Notes: generated by a model not told the origin, from the sequence alone. Shown: positions 32,653 through 41,114, numbered from the stretch's first letter. The stretch: 64,000 bases of DNA from Actinophytocola sp035995025 (GCA_035995025.1 DASYKY010000133.1:124001-188000); one strand, 5' to 3'. A program made the numbers and translations.

Positions 32653-33179
32653 TGGCGCGCATCCCGTACCCGGACCCCGCCGGCGACCCCGAGCTCCTGG
32701 CCGCCGCGCTGGCCGTCGGCCGGGCCAGGAAGGGCAAGCTGCCGAACCTGTACCGGATGCTGCTGCACGAGCCGTCGCTCGCCACCACCTGGTTGGAGCT
32801 GGGCAACAGGCTGCGCTACCGGGGCCGGCTGGACGACCGCACCCGTGAGCTGGTCGTCTGCCGGGTCGGTGCGCGCACGGGGTCGGTGTACGAGCTGCAC
32901 CACCACGGGCCACTGGCGCTGGCCGCCGGCGTCGACCAGGACCAGCTGGACGCGCTCGCCCACCCCGAGCCGTCGCGAGACCTGTTCACCGACCGGGACC
33001 AGACCCTGATCCACTACGCCGACGCGGTACTCGCCGCCGCGGTGACCGACCGGGACACCGCGGCCGTGCGCCGCTGGCTGACGGATGCCGAGCTGATCGA
33101 GCTGACCGGCCTGGTCGGCTACTACCTCGCGGTGTCGCGGTTCCTCGCCGCGATGGCCGTCGAGGTGGAGACGGACTGA
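32652..33179 (+). CDS. Carboxymuconolactone decarboxylase-family protein
   Basis: 175 residues starting inside the preceding stop (TGATG). The AhpD/CMD fold is seen in LPNLYRMLLHEPSLATTWLE, RLDDRTRELVVCRVGARTGS and VYELHHHGPLALAAGV. The motif has Cys in VVCRV and His in ELHHH, but the CxxC pair of peroxiredoxin reductases is absent, so a decarboxylase or hydratase-type role is more likely. As third gene of the AtuA operon it probably acts in the same degradative pathway. Its last 58 bp overlap the 3' end of the convergent LLM gene. Confidence 0.82.
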   Translation: MARIPYPDPAGDPELLAAALAVGRARKGKLPNLYRMLLHEPSLATTWLELGNRLRYRGRLDDRTRELVVCRVGARTGSVYELHHHGPLALAAGVDQDQLDALAHPEPSRDLFTDRDQTLIHYADAVLAAAVTDRDTAAVRRWLTDAELIELTGLVGYYLAVSRFLAAMAVEVETD

Positions 33180-33964
33180 GCGGCCAGCTCGTCCACAGTG
33201 GACATCACGCGGACCGGATCGGCGCCGGGTGCCCGGACCCGGACGTCGACCTGGTCCACCCCGGCCGCGGCGAGCCGGGCCAGCACTCCTCCGCCGGTCC
33301 TGCCGAAGCCCATGGCCAGGCTCAGCTCGCCGGATCCGCCGGCGGCGCGGTACCTGCCGGCCAGCCTCTCCCACCCGCCACCCGGGTCGAACTCGACGTG
33401 CAGGCCGAGCCCGTACCGCGCGGCGGTCTCCGCGCCCGCGCCGTCCGTCGCGATCATCGACAGCGGCGGCCCGCCCGGCCGCACCGGACGAAGCGTCGGG
33501 CGCACCTCGTCGAACACGTAGCCGGGCCCGGTGCCACGCACGGTCTCGTCGGTCCACATGGCACGCAGCAGCGCCAGGCCTTCGACGAACCGGTCGCCGG
33601 CCCGCGCCGGATCGATGCCGTGGGCGGCGCATTCGGCCGGCGTGCCGAGCGCGAGGCCGCCCCGGAGCCGGCCGTCCCAGGCGTGGTCCACCGTCGCCAG
33701 TTGCTCTGCCAGCTCGACCGGGTTGCGCACCCCGAGCGGCAGCCCGCGCACGGTGACCTCGAGGTCTCCGGCGGCCCCCGCCAGGTACGCGGCGGTGGTC
33801 AGCGCCTGCGGGTTCCAGCGTGGCGCGGTGGCCCAGCCGTGCCGCAGGGTGATCCCGTCGAGCCGGCCGCGGACCGCGGCCAGCAGGGAGAGGTCGGCGG
33901 CCAGGGCGGCCGCGGGGTCGGCGCCGGTGGGATGGCCGTCGGAGAGCACCACCGAGATTCGCAT
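33122..33964 (-). CDS. LLM-class flavin/F420-dependent oxidoreductase (second gene)
   Basis: 280 residues. The luciferase-like fold is clear in GDLEVTVRGLPLGVRNPVEL, AEQLATVDHAWDGRLRGGLA and GDRFVEGLALLRAMWTDETV, ending with DQVDVRVRAPGADPVRVMSTVDELAA. It is short for the family, having a trimmed N-terminal strand region. Starting 9 bp after the stop of the upstream LLM gene, it forms an operon. Its 3' end is antisense to the last 58 bp of the CMD gene, so the two operons of the catabolic cluster converge with overlapping coding ends. Confidence 0.8.
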   Translation of the reverse strand: MRISVVLSDGHPTGADPAAALAADLSLLAAVRGRLDGITLRHGWATAPRWNPQALTTAAYLAGAAGDLEVTVRGLPLGVRNPVELAEQLATVDHAWDGRLRGGLALGTPAECAAHGIDPARAGDRFVEGLALLRAMWTDETVRGTGPGYVFDEVRPTLRPVRPGGPPLSMIATDGAGAETAARYGLGLHVEFDPGGGWERLAGRYRAAGGSGELSLAMGFGRTGGGVLARLAAAGVDQVDVRVRAPGADPVRVMSTVDELAAQSVSTSTAIAARNRDTAR

Positions 33965-33973
33965 GCCGGCTCC

Positions 33974-34978
33974 TCAGCGCAGCCGCTCGATGACCGCGCC
34001 GGTGAGCGCGATGCGTTCCATCACCTTGTCGTGCGGCATGCCCGGGTACTGCAGCCGCAGTTTCATGTGGGTGATCCCGAACTCCTCGCCGTACCTGGCG
34101 ATCTCGTCCGCGCACTCACCGGGATCGCCGAGGACGAACGTCTCCCGGGCCATGTCCTCGAACTCGCCGGTGAGCTGTTTGTCCTTTTCGGACAGCGAGT
34201 CCTGCAGGCCGTGTTCGGCGTAGACCTCCCACTTGCGGACCATGCCGGCCGCGCCGTCCTCGATGGCCTGCGCCCGGGTCCGCCCGATGGAGAACTCCCT
34301 GGCGATCGGCACCTCGCCGGGCGGTGGCCGGCCGTGCTCACGCCGCGTCCGCTCGTGCAGTTCGTGGTGCCGGCGCAGCGCCGCGCCGCCGAGGAACGGG
34401 CTCCAGAACGGCGCGTCGCCGACGGTGGCCGCCCGCACGGTGGCGGGCTCGGAGTTGGTGGCGATCCAGACCGGCGGGTGCGGCTCCTGCACCGGTCTCA
34501 GTCCGGGGCGCACGTCGTCGAGATGGAAGAACCGCCCGCGGTGGGTGACGCTGTCCTCGGTCCACAGCCGCCGCATGACGTCGAGGGCTTCGGTGAACCG
34601 CGCCGCGCGGTGGCGCAGGCTGGTCCCGAACATGTCGAACTCGACCGGCCGGTAGCCCAGCCCGCACCCGAACCGGAACTTGCCGCCGCTGAGCACGTCG
34701 AGCGTGGCCACCTGCTCGGCGACCTCGATCGGATCGGCGAGCGGCACCAGCACCACGGAGGACACGACGGTCATCCCGGGCGCGGCCGCGGACAGCCGGG
34801 CCAGCCACGGGTAGATGTTGAAGTACTGAAACGGATGCACGGCGAAGTGCGTGCCCACGGAGAAGAACCCGAACCCGTGGTCAGCCGCGGCGACGACCTG
34901 GTCGACGTGCTCGCGCCACTGAGCCCTGAGGTCCGTCCCGGCCAGCACCACCGGTCCCATGTGAAAGCCGACTTCCAC
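33974..34978 (-). CDS. LLM-class flavin-dependent oxidoreductase (bacterial luciferase-like)
   Basis: 334 residues from GTG 34978, chosen because a very good ribosome-binding site (GGGAGGTGAC) lies directly upstream; a longer frame to 35197 adds residues that match nothing. The segments GFFSVGTHFAVHPFQYFNIY, PLADPIEVAEQVATLDVLSG, GKFRFGCGLGYRPVEFDMFG and RFTEALDVMRRLWTEDSVTH are canonical. The C-terminus has FVLGDPGECADEIARYGEEF, the family phosphate-side loop. It is first in a two-gene operon with a second LLM protein and converges on the AtuA operon. Likely an alkanal/terpenoid mono-oxygenase or dehydrogenase; the cofactor is not decided by sequence. Confidence 0.88.
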   Translation of the reverse strand: MEVGFHMGPVVLAGTDLRAQWREHVDQVVAAADHGFGFFSVGTHFAVHPFQYFNIYPWLARLSAAAPGMTVVSSVVLVPLADPIEVAEQVATLDVLSGGKFRFGCGLGYRPVEFDMFGTSLRHRAARFTEALDVMRRLWTEDSVTHRGRFFHLDDVRPGLRPVQEPHPPVWIATNSEPATVRAATVGDAPFWSPFLGGAALRRHHELHERTRREHGRPPPGEVPIAREFSIGRTRAQAIEDGAAGMVRKWEVYAEHGLQDSLSEKDKQLTGEFEDMARETFVLGDPGECADEIARYGEEFGITHMKLRLQYPGMPHDKVMERIALTGAVIERLR

Positions 34979-35564
34979 GTCACCTCCCGAAGACTCCACG
35001 CGATATGATATACCGCCGTGCGTTGGCTCGTACAGCCGAGCTTGGCGACGAGTCGAGCCGACGAGACCCTCGACGACCTCCAACATCTGAGAATGCGTTT
35101 CGGGAATGGCTACCGTTTCCAGCCTCGGGGCACCTGTCGACGTGATAGATCCGACCTCGAGGACACTTCTTGCCGGGGGCCGCCATCGCCGTATCACTCC
35201 GGTGAACCATGCAAAGTGTCATGTTTCTGACAACACGCCACATATTTCGGGAGACGATCAAGCATTCGCTCGGGATAGCTGGGCGTATGACCTGCGACGA
35301 TGGTCATGCTCCCAATTGGTAACCCGCCGAAAGTCGGGAATCTCGTATGCGCTGGCGAAGTCACGAGAGCGTGACGTGCTGTGCACGGTTGGATGGATTC
35401 CTATGTTGGCTGTCACGGGTTGTGGTCAATCAACGACCTTCCCGTCAAGACAGCTCATTCAGGCGTCGGATGACCGTAGCGCTCCGTGCTACAGTCGGGG
35501 CGTTCCGTGACAACTTGGGGTTGATGCTCGAGTTCGGTACACGCGGACATCCTGGGGAGGACGC
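34979..35564. other. 586-bp non-coding boundary between catabolic cluster and accessory island
   Basis: It contains the second ATATGATAT element (35003-35011) near the LLM promoter and an extended -10-like TGCTACAGT (35488-35495) that probably drives the GNAT-ASCH operon, giving a leader of about 60 nt. The rest is less GC-rich than the left-hand genes. I see no tRNA, integrase remnant, attachment-site repeat or credible ORF; the short frames here lack ribosome-binding sites and family similarity. Confidence 0.5.
35003..35011. promoter_or_regulatory. Second copy of the ATATGATAT palindrome, before the LLM operon
   Basis: ATAT-G-ATAT, 24 bp upstream of GTG 34978 on the minus strand (reading TATCAT as a possible -10). 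It is the same palindrome as at 30985-30993, suggesting that both arms of the catabolic cluster share a regulator or promoter type. Confidence 0.45.
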
Positions 35565-36983
35565 ATGCGCGCCAATGCACACTTATCCGACGGATTCTCC
35601 GTCCACGCAACGGCGATGACACGCGGCTCGAACGATCGTTTCACCAACAGAGAGGTGTGCGTCCAGCCGGCGACGAGCGCGGACATGCCGTATATCCACG
35701 AGGCCATCCACCAAGGACTGAGTCCGTACTACGACGGCAACCACGCAGCGCACGCTGAGCGCTTGGTAATCACGCACCTCTCCGGCGGAGCGGATCAACG
35801 CGGGCTGCTGTCCACCAGGCAGCTGCTTTTTGTGCTCTGGCAGGGCAATGCGCGTGTTGGATTGTTGAACCTGGTATTCAAGCGCCAAGACACGTGCAAG
35901 ATCAGCCCGCTCATCCTGTACCCACCAGATCACCGCAACCAGGGTCTCGGCGTGATTCTCATGGAGGAGGCCGAGAAGCAGGCGCGAAGGGCCGGTGCCC
36001 GACAGATCTATTGCACGGTCGCCGAACGGAACGAGGACGCGCTGTTGTTCTTCCGACAGTTCGGGTTCTTCACCTGTGGCACCTCGAGGAGTCAGTACAA
36101 GGACGACGAGACCGAAGTGCTGCTCCGCCGACCTCTGCCCGCAACGAGCACCGACGACGGCCCTGCTTCCGTCATCTCTGTCGCCGAGGTACATACAGAA
36201 CGTGATTGGCATCCTGTCCGCGAACTACTGCTGGGGCAGGTAGCCGACGAGGTAGACGGCGCCGACGGGAGATGGCTCGAGTCGCTGTGGGCCAGCACGT
36301 CACCTCCCGACATGGAGAAGCACGACGAATCGACGACTTGGGTGTTCTGCGCCAAGGACAGGGCAGGTCAGTATCGTGCCGCGGCTGTCGGAAGGAGCAA
36401 GAAGGGAGACTCGGTCAAGGTGATGCCGGTTGCCGCCACCGATGCGGATGGCTTCCGCGCGCTGGCCTTGGACCTGCCGTCCCTGCTCAGCGAGAAAGGC
36501 AGGAAGGCGTACCTGCACCTTACCCCGAGCGCATCCCAGGTCGCGATTCTCCAGGAGTCCGGCTGGCAGCTCGAGGCATTGCTGCCAGGTGCGTACCGCG
36601 ACAGCCTGGTCACCCAACAGTGGGGTTGCCCGCTGGGCAAGAATGCACTGGTGACAAACATTCGAATCCGCAAGGAATATCTGGAGCTCGTTCGTAGCGG
36701 CAAGAAGACCTTGGAGATCCGTGTCGGCTACAAGCACATCAGACGGATCAAGGCCGGCGACACGCTCGACCTCTGGTGTGGATCCGAACCACCCCTGCGG
36801 TGTCACGTGGAGGACGTGCGTTCGTACCACACCTTTCCCGAGCTCCTCGACCATGAAGATGTCGACAAGGCGTTGCCCGGCATGAACAAGTCGGACGCCC
36901 TTCGCCTCCTGCGCACGCTTTACCCGCCCGCTAAAGAAGAGCAAGGAGTATACGTGCTCGAACTCAAGGCATCTTCCGGCTGA
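35565..36983 (+). CDS. Fusion of two GNAT acetyltransferase folds with a C-terminal ASCH domain
   Basis: 472 residues from ATG 35565, behind GGGGAGGAC. Residues about 30-190 are a GNAT domain: VCVQPATSADMPYIHEAIHQ, strand ISPLILYPPDHRNQGLGVIL with the acetyl-CoA loop RNQGLG, then RNEDALLFFRQFGFF. Residues about 195-360 form a second, weaker GNAT-like unit (WVFCAKDRAGQYRAAAVGRS; LTPSASQVAILQESGWQLEA). Residues about 362-472 are an ASCH domain: VTNIRIRKEYLELVRSGKKT, LEIRVGYKHIRRIKAGDTLD, LW. ASCH domains bind RNA or nucleosides; E. coli YqfB deacetylates N4-acetylcytidine. An acetyltransferase-plus-ASCH fusion suggests nucleoside or RNA acetylation chemistry. First gene of an operon with a RuBisCO-like protein. 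Confidence 0.8.
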   Translation: MRANAHLSDGFSVHATAMTRGSNDRFTNREVCVQPATSADMPYIHEAIHQGLSPYYDGNHAAHAERLVITHLSGGADQRGLLSTRQLLFVLWQGNARVGLLNLVFKRQDTCKISPLILYPPDHRNQGLGVILMEEAEKQARRAGARQIYCTVAERNEDALLFFRQFGFFTCGTSRSQYKDDETEVLLRRPLPATSTDDGPASVISVAEVHTERDWHPVRELLLGQVADEVDGADGRWLESLWASTSPPDMEKHDESTTWVFCAKDRAGQYRAAAVGRSKKGDSVKVMPVAATDADGFRALALDLPSLLSEKGRKAYLHLTPSASQVAILQESGWQLEALLPGAYRDSLVTQQWGCPLGKNALVTNIRIRKEYLELVRSGKKTLEIRVGYKHIRRIKAGDTLDLWCGSEPPLRCHVEDVRSYHTFPELLDHEDVDKALPGMNKSDALRLLRTLYPPAKEEQGVYVLELKASSG

Positions 36984-37034
36984 GACTCGCCGGCTCGACT
37001 CCTTCTGTCGACGGCTACTCGAGGACGGCTCAAC

Positions 37035-38417
37035 GTGATCAAGGTCGATGTCACGGCTCACTTGAGCAAGAACGGCCGTCCACCCAACGGCAACGCGATT
37101 GAAGCGTCGATCAGGCAATGCGTGGCCGACGCGGTCGAGGGTTCTTTTGACGAGTACCCACCGCACTTGAAGGGGATGCTTCGCGTCCGGGCCCGACTGT
37201 TGAACGACAGTGTGATCAACGCTGGTGACCACGTCGAGGTTCGCTTCTCGATCGGACTGCCCGACCAGTTGTTCCCGGTCGCCAGCGGAGGACTGCAGCT
37301 ACTGGTCAACCTCTTGGCCGGCGACTTCTTCCCGAGTGAGGTGTCCGGATGCCGGTGGTCTGAGGCCACTGTGCAGAACGTGGAGCTACCAGACGAGCTG
37401 ATGGCGGTGGCGGTCAAGACTTTCCGGCAAGCGAGTGCACACGACATCGAGGCGATCCGATCAGCATTCGGGCTGCCCGCCAACCGGCCACTGCTGGCCT
37501 TCTCGCTGAAGCCGCGGGTAGGTCCGACCTTCGACGAAATACGGCGCATCACGCTGGACGTGCTGGCCGAAGGTTTCAACATCGTCGAGCTTGACGCACG
37601 GAACCTCGCGCTCTCCACGGCACCTCTCGAGCGATGGATCGAACTGGGCGTGGAAGCAGCCCAGGTCGGCACGCATGTGACAGCCTTCTCTCCCAACGTC
37701 ACCATTCCCGCTCCCCAGCTCTTGAACGCGGCCAACGCGTGGGTGGAGGGAGTGGCAGGCCACGGGCCGCCGGTGCTGAAGGTCGACGGCGGACTCGACG
37801 GCATCACCAATCTTCAGTCGCTGCGCACCGCACTGGTGGGCGACCGGGCGCCCATCGTCACCTCGTACCCCGTGCTGAGGAACCAACTGTCGTCAGCGCT
37901 CGGCGGCCCCGACGCATGGACCGACCTGCTGGCCCTCAGTGGCGCGGACATCGTCTACCCCGGTGGACGCCCGACGTTTCCGAACGAGCGGCGGCCGGTG
38001 TGGGGAGTGCACGCCGAGGACTGGTCTCGAGCAGCTCGCATCTACGACTCGATGATCATGCGCGGCTGGCCGATGCCTACGATCGCCGGCGGCATACACC
38101 CCGGCCACCTCCACGCGTGCTACGAACTGGTCGGCCCCAAGGTCGCCTACTTCCTGGGCGGTGCAGTCGCCTTACATCCCAACACCATCCGCGATGGTGC
38201 GAGGTTGTGTGTGGATGTGCTCGAGGAAGCGATCCGCCTTGCGGACGATGCCGTGGAAGCCGGGAACGATCACGCGGCGGACCTCTCGCACCGATTGCTC
38301 AAGCGCGTGGAGACGACAAAGTACCCGAAGACCAAGCTCAACTACTTCTCTCCCGCCAACATCTTCGGACTGTCTCAGGAGGCGAGCCCGCAAACCTTCT
38401 ACCGACGCAACAACTGA
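37035..38417 (+). CDS. Divergent RuBisCO-like protein (form IV-like) without the carbamylated lysine
   Basis: 460 residues from GTG 37035. The N-terminal alpha/beta domain is followed by a TIM barrel with RuBisCO landmarks: AFSLKPRVGPTFDEIRRITL (KPK to KPR, residues 159-161), LAEGFNIVELDARN (the site of K201-D203-E204), PTIAGGIHPGHLHACYELVG (SGG phosphate loop as AGG, 351-353) and YFLGGAVALHPNTIRDGARL (GGG...GHP as GGAVALHP). The carbamylated Lys is replaced (E185 region), loop-6 Lys334 is absent (SGADIVYPGGRPTFP) and His294/His327 are Tyr-like. Carboxylation is therefore ruled out. The phosphate-binding glycines remain, so an enolase or isomerase on a sugar or nucleotide phosphate is plausible. 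The stop overlaps the next ATG (TGATG). Confidence 0.78.
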   Translation: MIKVDVTAHLSKNGRPPNGNAIEASIRQCVADAVEGSFDEYPPHLKGMLRVRARLLNDSVINAGDHVEVRFSIGLPDQLFPVASGGLQLLVNLLAGDFFPSEVSGCRWSEATVQNVELPDELMAVAVKTFRQASAHDIEAIRSAFGLPANRPLLAFSLKPRVGPTFDEIRRITLDVLAEGFNIVELDARNLALSTAPLERWIELGVEAAQVGTHVTAFSPNVTIPAPQLLNAANAWVEGVAGHGPPVLKVDGGLDGITNLQSLRTALVGDRAPIVTSYPVLRNQLSSALGGPDAWTDLLALSGADIVYPGGRPTFPNERRPVWGVHAEDWSRAARIYDSMIMRGWPMPTIAGGIHPGHLHACYELVGPKVAYFLGGAVALHPNTIRDGARLCVDVLEEAIRLADDAVEAGNDHAADLSHRLLKRVETTKYPKTKLNYFSPANIFGLSQEASPQTFYRRNN

Positions 38418-38818
38418 TGGCGGGCGTAGCTGCGCTCGTCTGGTGCGGGGCGAGTGCGCCGGTGGTCGAAGGCTTCCTGACTGGATTGGGAATTATCTCG
38501 GTAGGCCTGATCGCGTTTCCGTACAGCTTGACAATCGTTCGGCCGGCGTCTGGCCAGCAGTCGAACTTCTCCGGCGCGAAGAGGATCAGCCGATGGTCGC
38601 GTGTCGCCTCGTGGCTGCTCGCTGCCCTCACCGTCGGCACGATCGGGGGCTATGTAGTCATCTTCGTTTCAGCGGAGGGCAAGTTCTGTGACGCCCGGCT
38701 GAACCCCGCCACGAGTTGTTTCGTCATGGTGTGGACCGGCGGAATGGTGCTCACCATGTGTGCACTGGTTGCCTCGGTAGTGCTCCGCTGGAGGTTGCGC
38801 GTCGGATACTCCAGGTGA
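38417..38818 (+). CDS. Small polytopic membrane protein of the RuBisCO-like operon
   Basis: 133 residues with three or four helices: VEGFLTGLGIISVGLIAFPY, WSRVASWLLAALTVGTIGGY, and CFVMVWTGGMVLTMCALVAS. A loop with Cys-Asp (KFCDARLNPATSC) lies between helices 2 and 3 and could hold a disulfide. Basic loops put the N-terminal side loop in the cytosol. It overlaps the RuBisCO-like gene by one base (TGATG) and ends the operon. No family is recognised; a transporter subunit, effector or immunity-type membrane protein are all possible. Confidence 0.65.
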   Translation: MAGVAALVWCGASAPVVEGFLTGLGIISVGLIAFPYSLTIVRPASGQQSNFSGAKRISRWSRVASWLLAALTVGTIGGYVVIFVSAEGKFCDARLNPATSCFVMVWTGGMVLTMCALVASVVLRWRLRVGYSR

Positions 38819-38839
38819 CGTCGTCGCTGAACGCGGCCC

Positions 38840-38864
38840 GGCCGGAGTCGCTCGGATTCCGGCC
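38840..38864. terminator. Hairpin between the convergent island operon and helR
   Basis: GGCCGGA, 11-nt loop, TCCGGCC within the 57-bp gap between the membrane-protein stop (38818) and the helR stop (38876). A bidirectional terminator is likely. Confidence 0.5.
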
Positions 38865-38875
38865 CGGCCGGCTGC

Positions 38876-41071
38876 TCAGTGGTATGCGGGCGAGTCGATC
38901 TCGGTGAGTCCGGTCAGGGCCTGTGGCAGCGGGCCCTGGTGCAGGACGCCGAGGCGCTGGGTGGCGCGGGTCAGGGCCACGTACAGTTCGGCGGCGCCGC
39001 GCGGGCCGTCGGCGAGGATCTGGTCCGGGGCCACCACCAGGACCGCGTCGAACTCGAGGCCCTTCGTCTCCGAGGGGACCACCGCGCCCGGCACGCCCGG
39101 CGGCCCGATCACGACGCTGGTGCCTTCGCGACCGGCCTCGTCCCGCACGAAGTCCTCGATCGCGGCGGGCAGCTCGTCCTCCGTGACCTGCCGCGACCAC
39201 GGCTGGACGCCGCTCGCGCGGACCGACTCAGGTGGCGCGACGCCGGGTGCGAACTCGGCGAGCAGCGCGGCGGCGACGCTCATGATCTCCGCCGGGGTGC
39301 GGTAGTTCACCGTCAGCGACCGGTACACCCAGCGGCCCGGCACGTAAGGCACCAGCATCGTGTCCCAGGACGTCGCGCCGGCGACCGCGCGGCGCTGGGC
39401 GAGGTCGCCGGCCACCGTGAACGACCGGCCCGGGCAGCGCCGCATCAGCACTCGCCAGTCCATTTCGGACAGTTCCTGGGCCTCGTCGACCACGACGTGC
39501 CGGTAGGTCCAGTCCCGGTCCGCGGCAGCGCGTTCGGCGAGCTCACGGGTGTCGTGCTCGACGAACCGGTCGGCCAGGTCCTCGGCGTAGAGCAGGTTCT
39601 CGGCGGCCAGCAGGACGTCCTCGTCCATCTCCTCGCGGTCCAGCTTGATCATGTCCATCACGCGGGAGGCGTAGTCGGCCTCGGCCCTCCGCTCGCGCTC
39701 GGCGGCCTGCTCGGCGGAGTTCTCGGCCGCCTTGTCGTGACCCAGCAGGTCGACCAGCTCGTCGAGCAGCGGCACGTCCGACACCGTCCACGCCTCGCCG
39801 TCCGCGCGCGACAACGCCTCGTCGGCGCCCGCCGCGCGCAGCCGTTCCGGGGACGTGTACAGCTGCGCCAGCAGCGACTCCGGCGTCAGGATCGGCCAAA
39901 GCGCGGCGATCGCGGCGGTGAACGTGTCGTCCACCGCGAGCTCGGAGAGCAGGTCCGCGCGCAGCTGCGCCCACGCGTCGCGGTCCGACCGGGACAGCCA
40001 GCCCTGGCCGATCCTGGCCATCGCCCGCTCGGTCAGCACATACGTGACGATCTCGGTGAACACCGGCCGGGCCTCGTTGTGCGGCAGGCCGCTCGCACGC
40101 GCCTCCTCCCTGGCCCACTCCGCGGTCTCGGCGTCGATCCGCACGGTGACGTCGCGCAGGTCGATCGGCACCGGCTGCTCCGGCAGCCGCTGCCGGTCGG
40201 CGACCGCCCCCTTGAGCACGTCCAGGATCTTCAGCGACCCCTTGAGCCGCGCGGCCTCGGGGGTGTCCTCCGCGGTGACGTGCCGGCCCGGCACGAGGTC
40301 TCCGGGGGTCATGAACACCACGTCGGACTCGCCCAGCGACGGCAGGACGCGGCCGATGTGGGTCAGGAACGCCGGGTTGGGCCCGACCACGAGCACGCCG
40401 TGTCGTTCCATCCGCTCCCGCTGGGTGTAGAGCAGGTAGGCGACGCGGTGCAGCGCCACGACGGTCTTCCCGGTGCCCGGGCCACCCTCGATCACCAGCA
40501 CCCCGGGGTGGTCGAGCCGGATGATCTCGTCCTGCTCGGCCTGGATCGTCGCCACGATGTCGCGCATTCCCTCACCGCGCGGCGCGTTGACCGCCGCGAG
40601 CAGGGCCGCGTCTCCACCTTCGGTACTGCCGGGGCGGCCGAACACCTCGTCGGTGAACTCGACCACCTGGCGCCCGCGGGTGTGGAACTGGCGGCGCCGG
40701 CGCATGTTCTCCGGGTTCGCGCCGGTCGCGATGTAGAACGGGCGCGCCGCCGGCGCCCGCCAGTCGAGCAGCACCGGTTCGTATTCGTCTTCCTCGTCGA
40801 AAAGGCCGATCCGGCCGATGTAGGAATGTTCTCCCGAAATGGCGTCCAGCCGGCCGAAACACAAACCGTTGTCGGCAACGCCCAGCCGCTTCACCTCTCT
40901 GGCCCGCGCGCGCACCTCGACGTCGCGCTCCATCGGTGTGCCGCCGGTCCCCAGCAACGCCGCGTCGAACTGGGCCTTCACCCGCGTGCGCTCGGCGTCG
41001 AGGCGCGTGTAGAGCATGGCCACGTAGCTCCGCTCGGCCCGCAGTTCCTCTTCGTACCCCTGAGTTGACAC
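38876..41071 (-). CDS. helR: HelR-type RNA polymerase recycling motor ATPase (HelD class, UvrD-like)
   Basis: 731 residues from GTG 41071 with GAGGGG upstream. An N-terminal coiled-coil arm (YEEELRAERSYVAMLYTRLD; MERDVEVRARAREVKRLG) precedes SF1 motifs: ARPFYIATGANPENMRRRRQ, Walker A VIEGGPGTGKTVVALHRVAY, Walker B HVVVDEAQELSEMDW, VAGDLAQRRA, VNYRTPAEIM, and motif VI ELYVALTRATQRLGVLHQ. This is the HelD arrangement, in which the arm inserts into the RNA polymerase channel and ATP hydrolysis releases stalled polymerase; HelR homologues displace rifamycins. An 18-bp near-perfect palindrome lies about 45 bp upstream. Adjacent genes are unrelated. Confidence 0.85.
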   Translation of the reverse strand: MSTQGYEEELRAERSYVAMLYTRLDAERTRVKAQFDAALLGTGGTPMERDVEVRARAREVKRLGVADNGLCFGRLDAISGEHSYIGRIGLFDEEDEYEPVLLDWRAPAARPFYIATGANPENMRRRRQFHTRGRQVVEFTDEVFGRPGSTEGGDAALLAAVNAPRGEGMRDIVATIQAEQDEIIRLDHPGVLVIEGGPGTGKTVVALHRVAYLLYTQRERMERHGVLVVGPNPAFLTHIGRVLPSLGESDVVFMTPGDLVPGRHVTAEDTPEAARLKGSLKILDVLKGAVADRQRLPEQPVPIDLRDVTVRIDAETAEWAREEARASGLPHNEARPVFTEIVTYVLTERAMARIGQGWLSRSDRDAWAQLRADLLSELAVDDTFTAAIAALWPILTPESLLAQLYTSPERLRAAGADEALSRADGEAWTVSDVPLLDELVDLLGHDKAAENSAEQAAERERRAEADYASRVMDMIKLDREEMDEDVLLAAENLLYAEDLADRFVEHDTRELAERAAADRDWTYRHVVVDEAQELSEMDWRVLMRRCPGRSFTVAGDLAQRRAVAGATSWDTMLVPYVPGRWVYRSLTVNYRTPAEIMSVAAALLAEFAPGVAPPESVRASGVQPWSRQVTEDELPAAIEDFVRDEAGREGTSVVIGPPGVPGAVVPSETKGLEFDAVLVVAPDQILADGPRGAAELYVALTRATQRLGVLHQGPLPQALTGLTEIDSPAYH

Positions 41072-41114
41072 TTGCCCCTCACAGCCGCTAATCTGACACC
41101 AGGAACGGCGAGTT

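Noticed and set aside
34979..35197. N-terminal extension of the LLM gene to 35197
   Set aside because: The extension matches nothing in the family; GTG 34978 has a very strong ribosome-binding site and gives the normal length.
36983..38417. True RuBisCO (carbon fixation)
   Set aside because: The carbamylated lysine, loop-6 lysine and catalytic histidines are all missing, and there is no small subunit or phosphoribulokinase.
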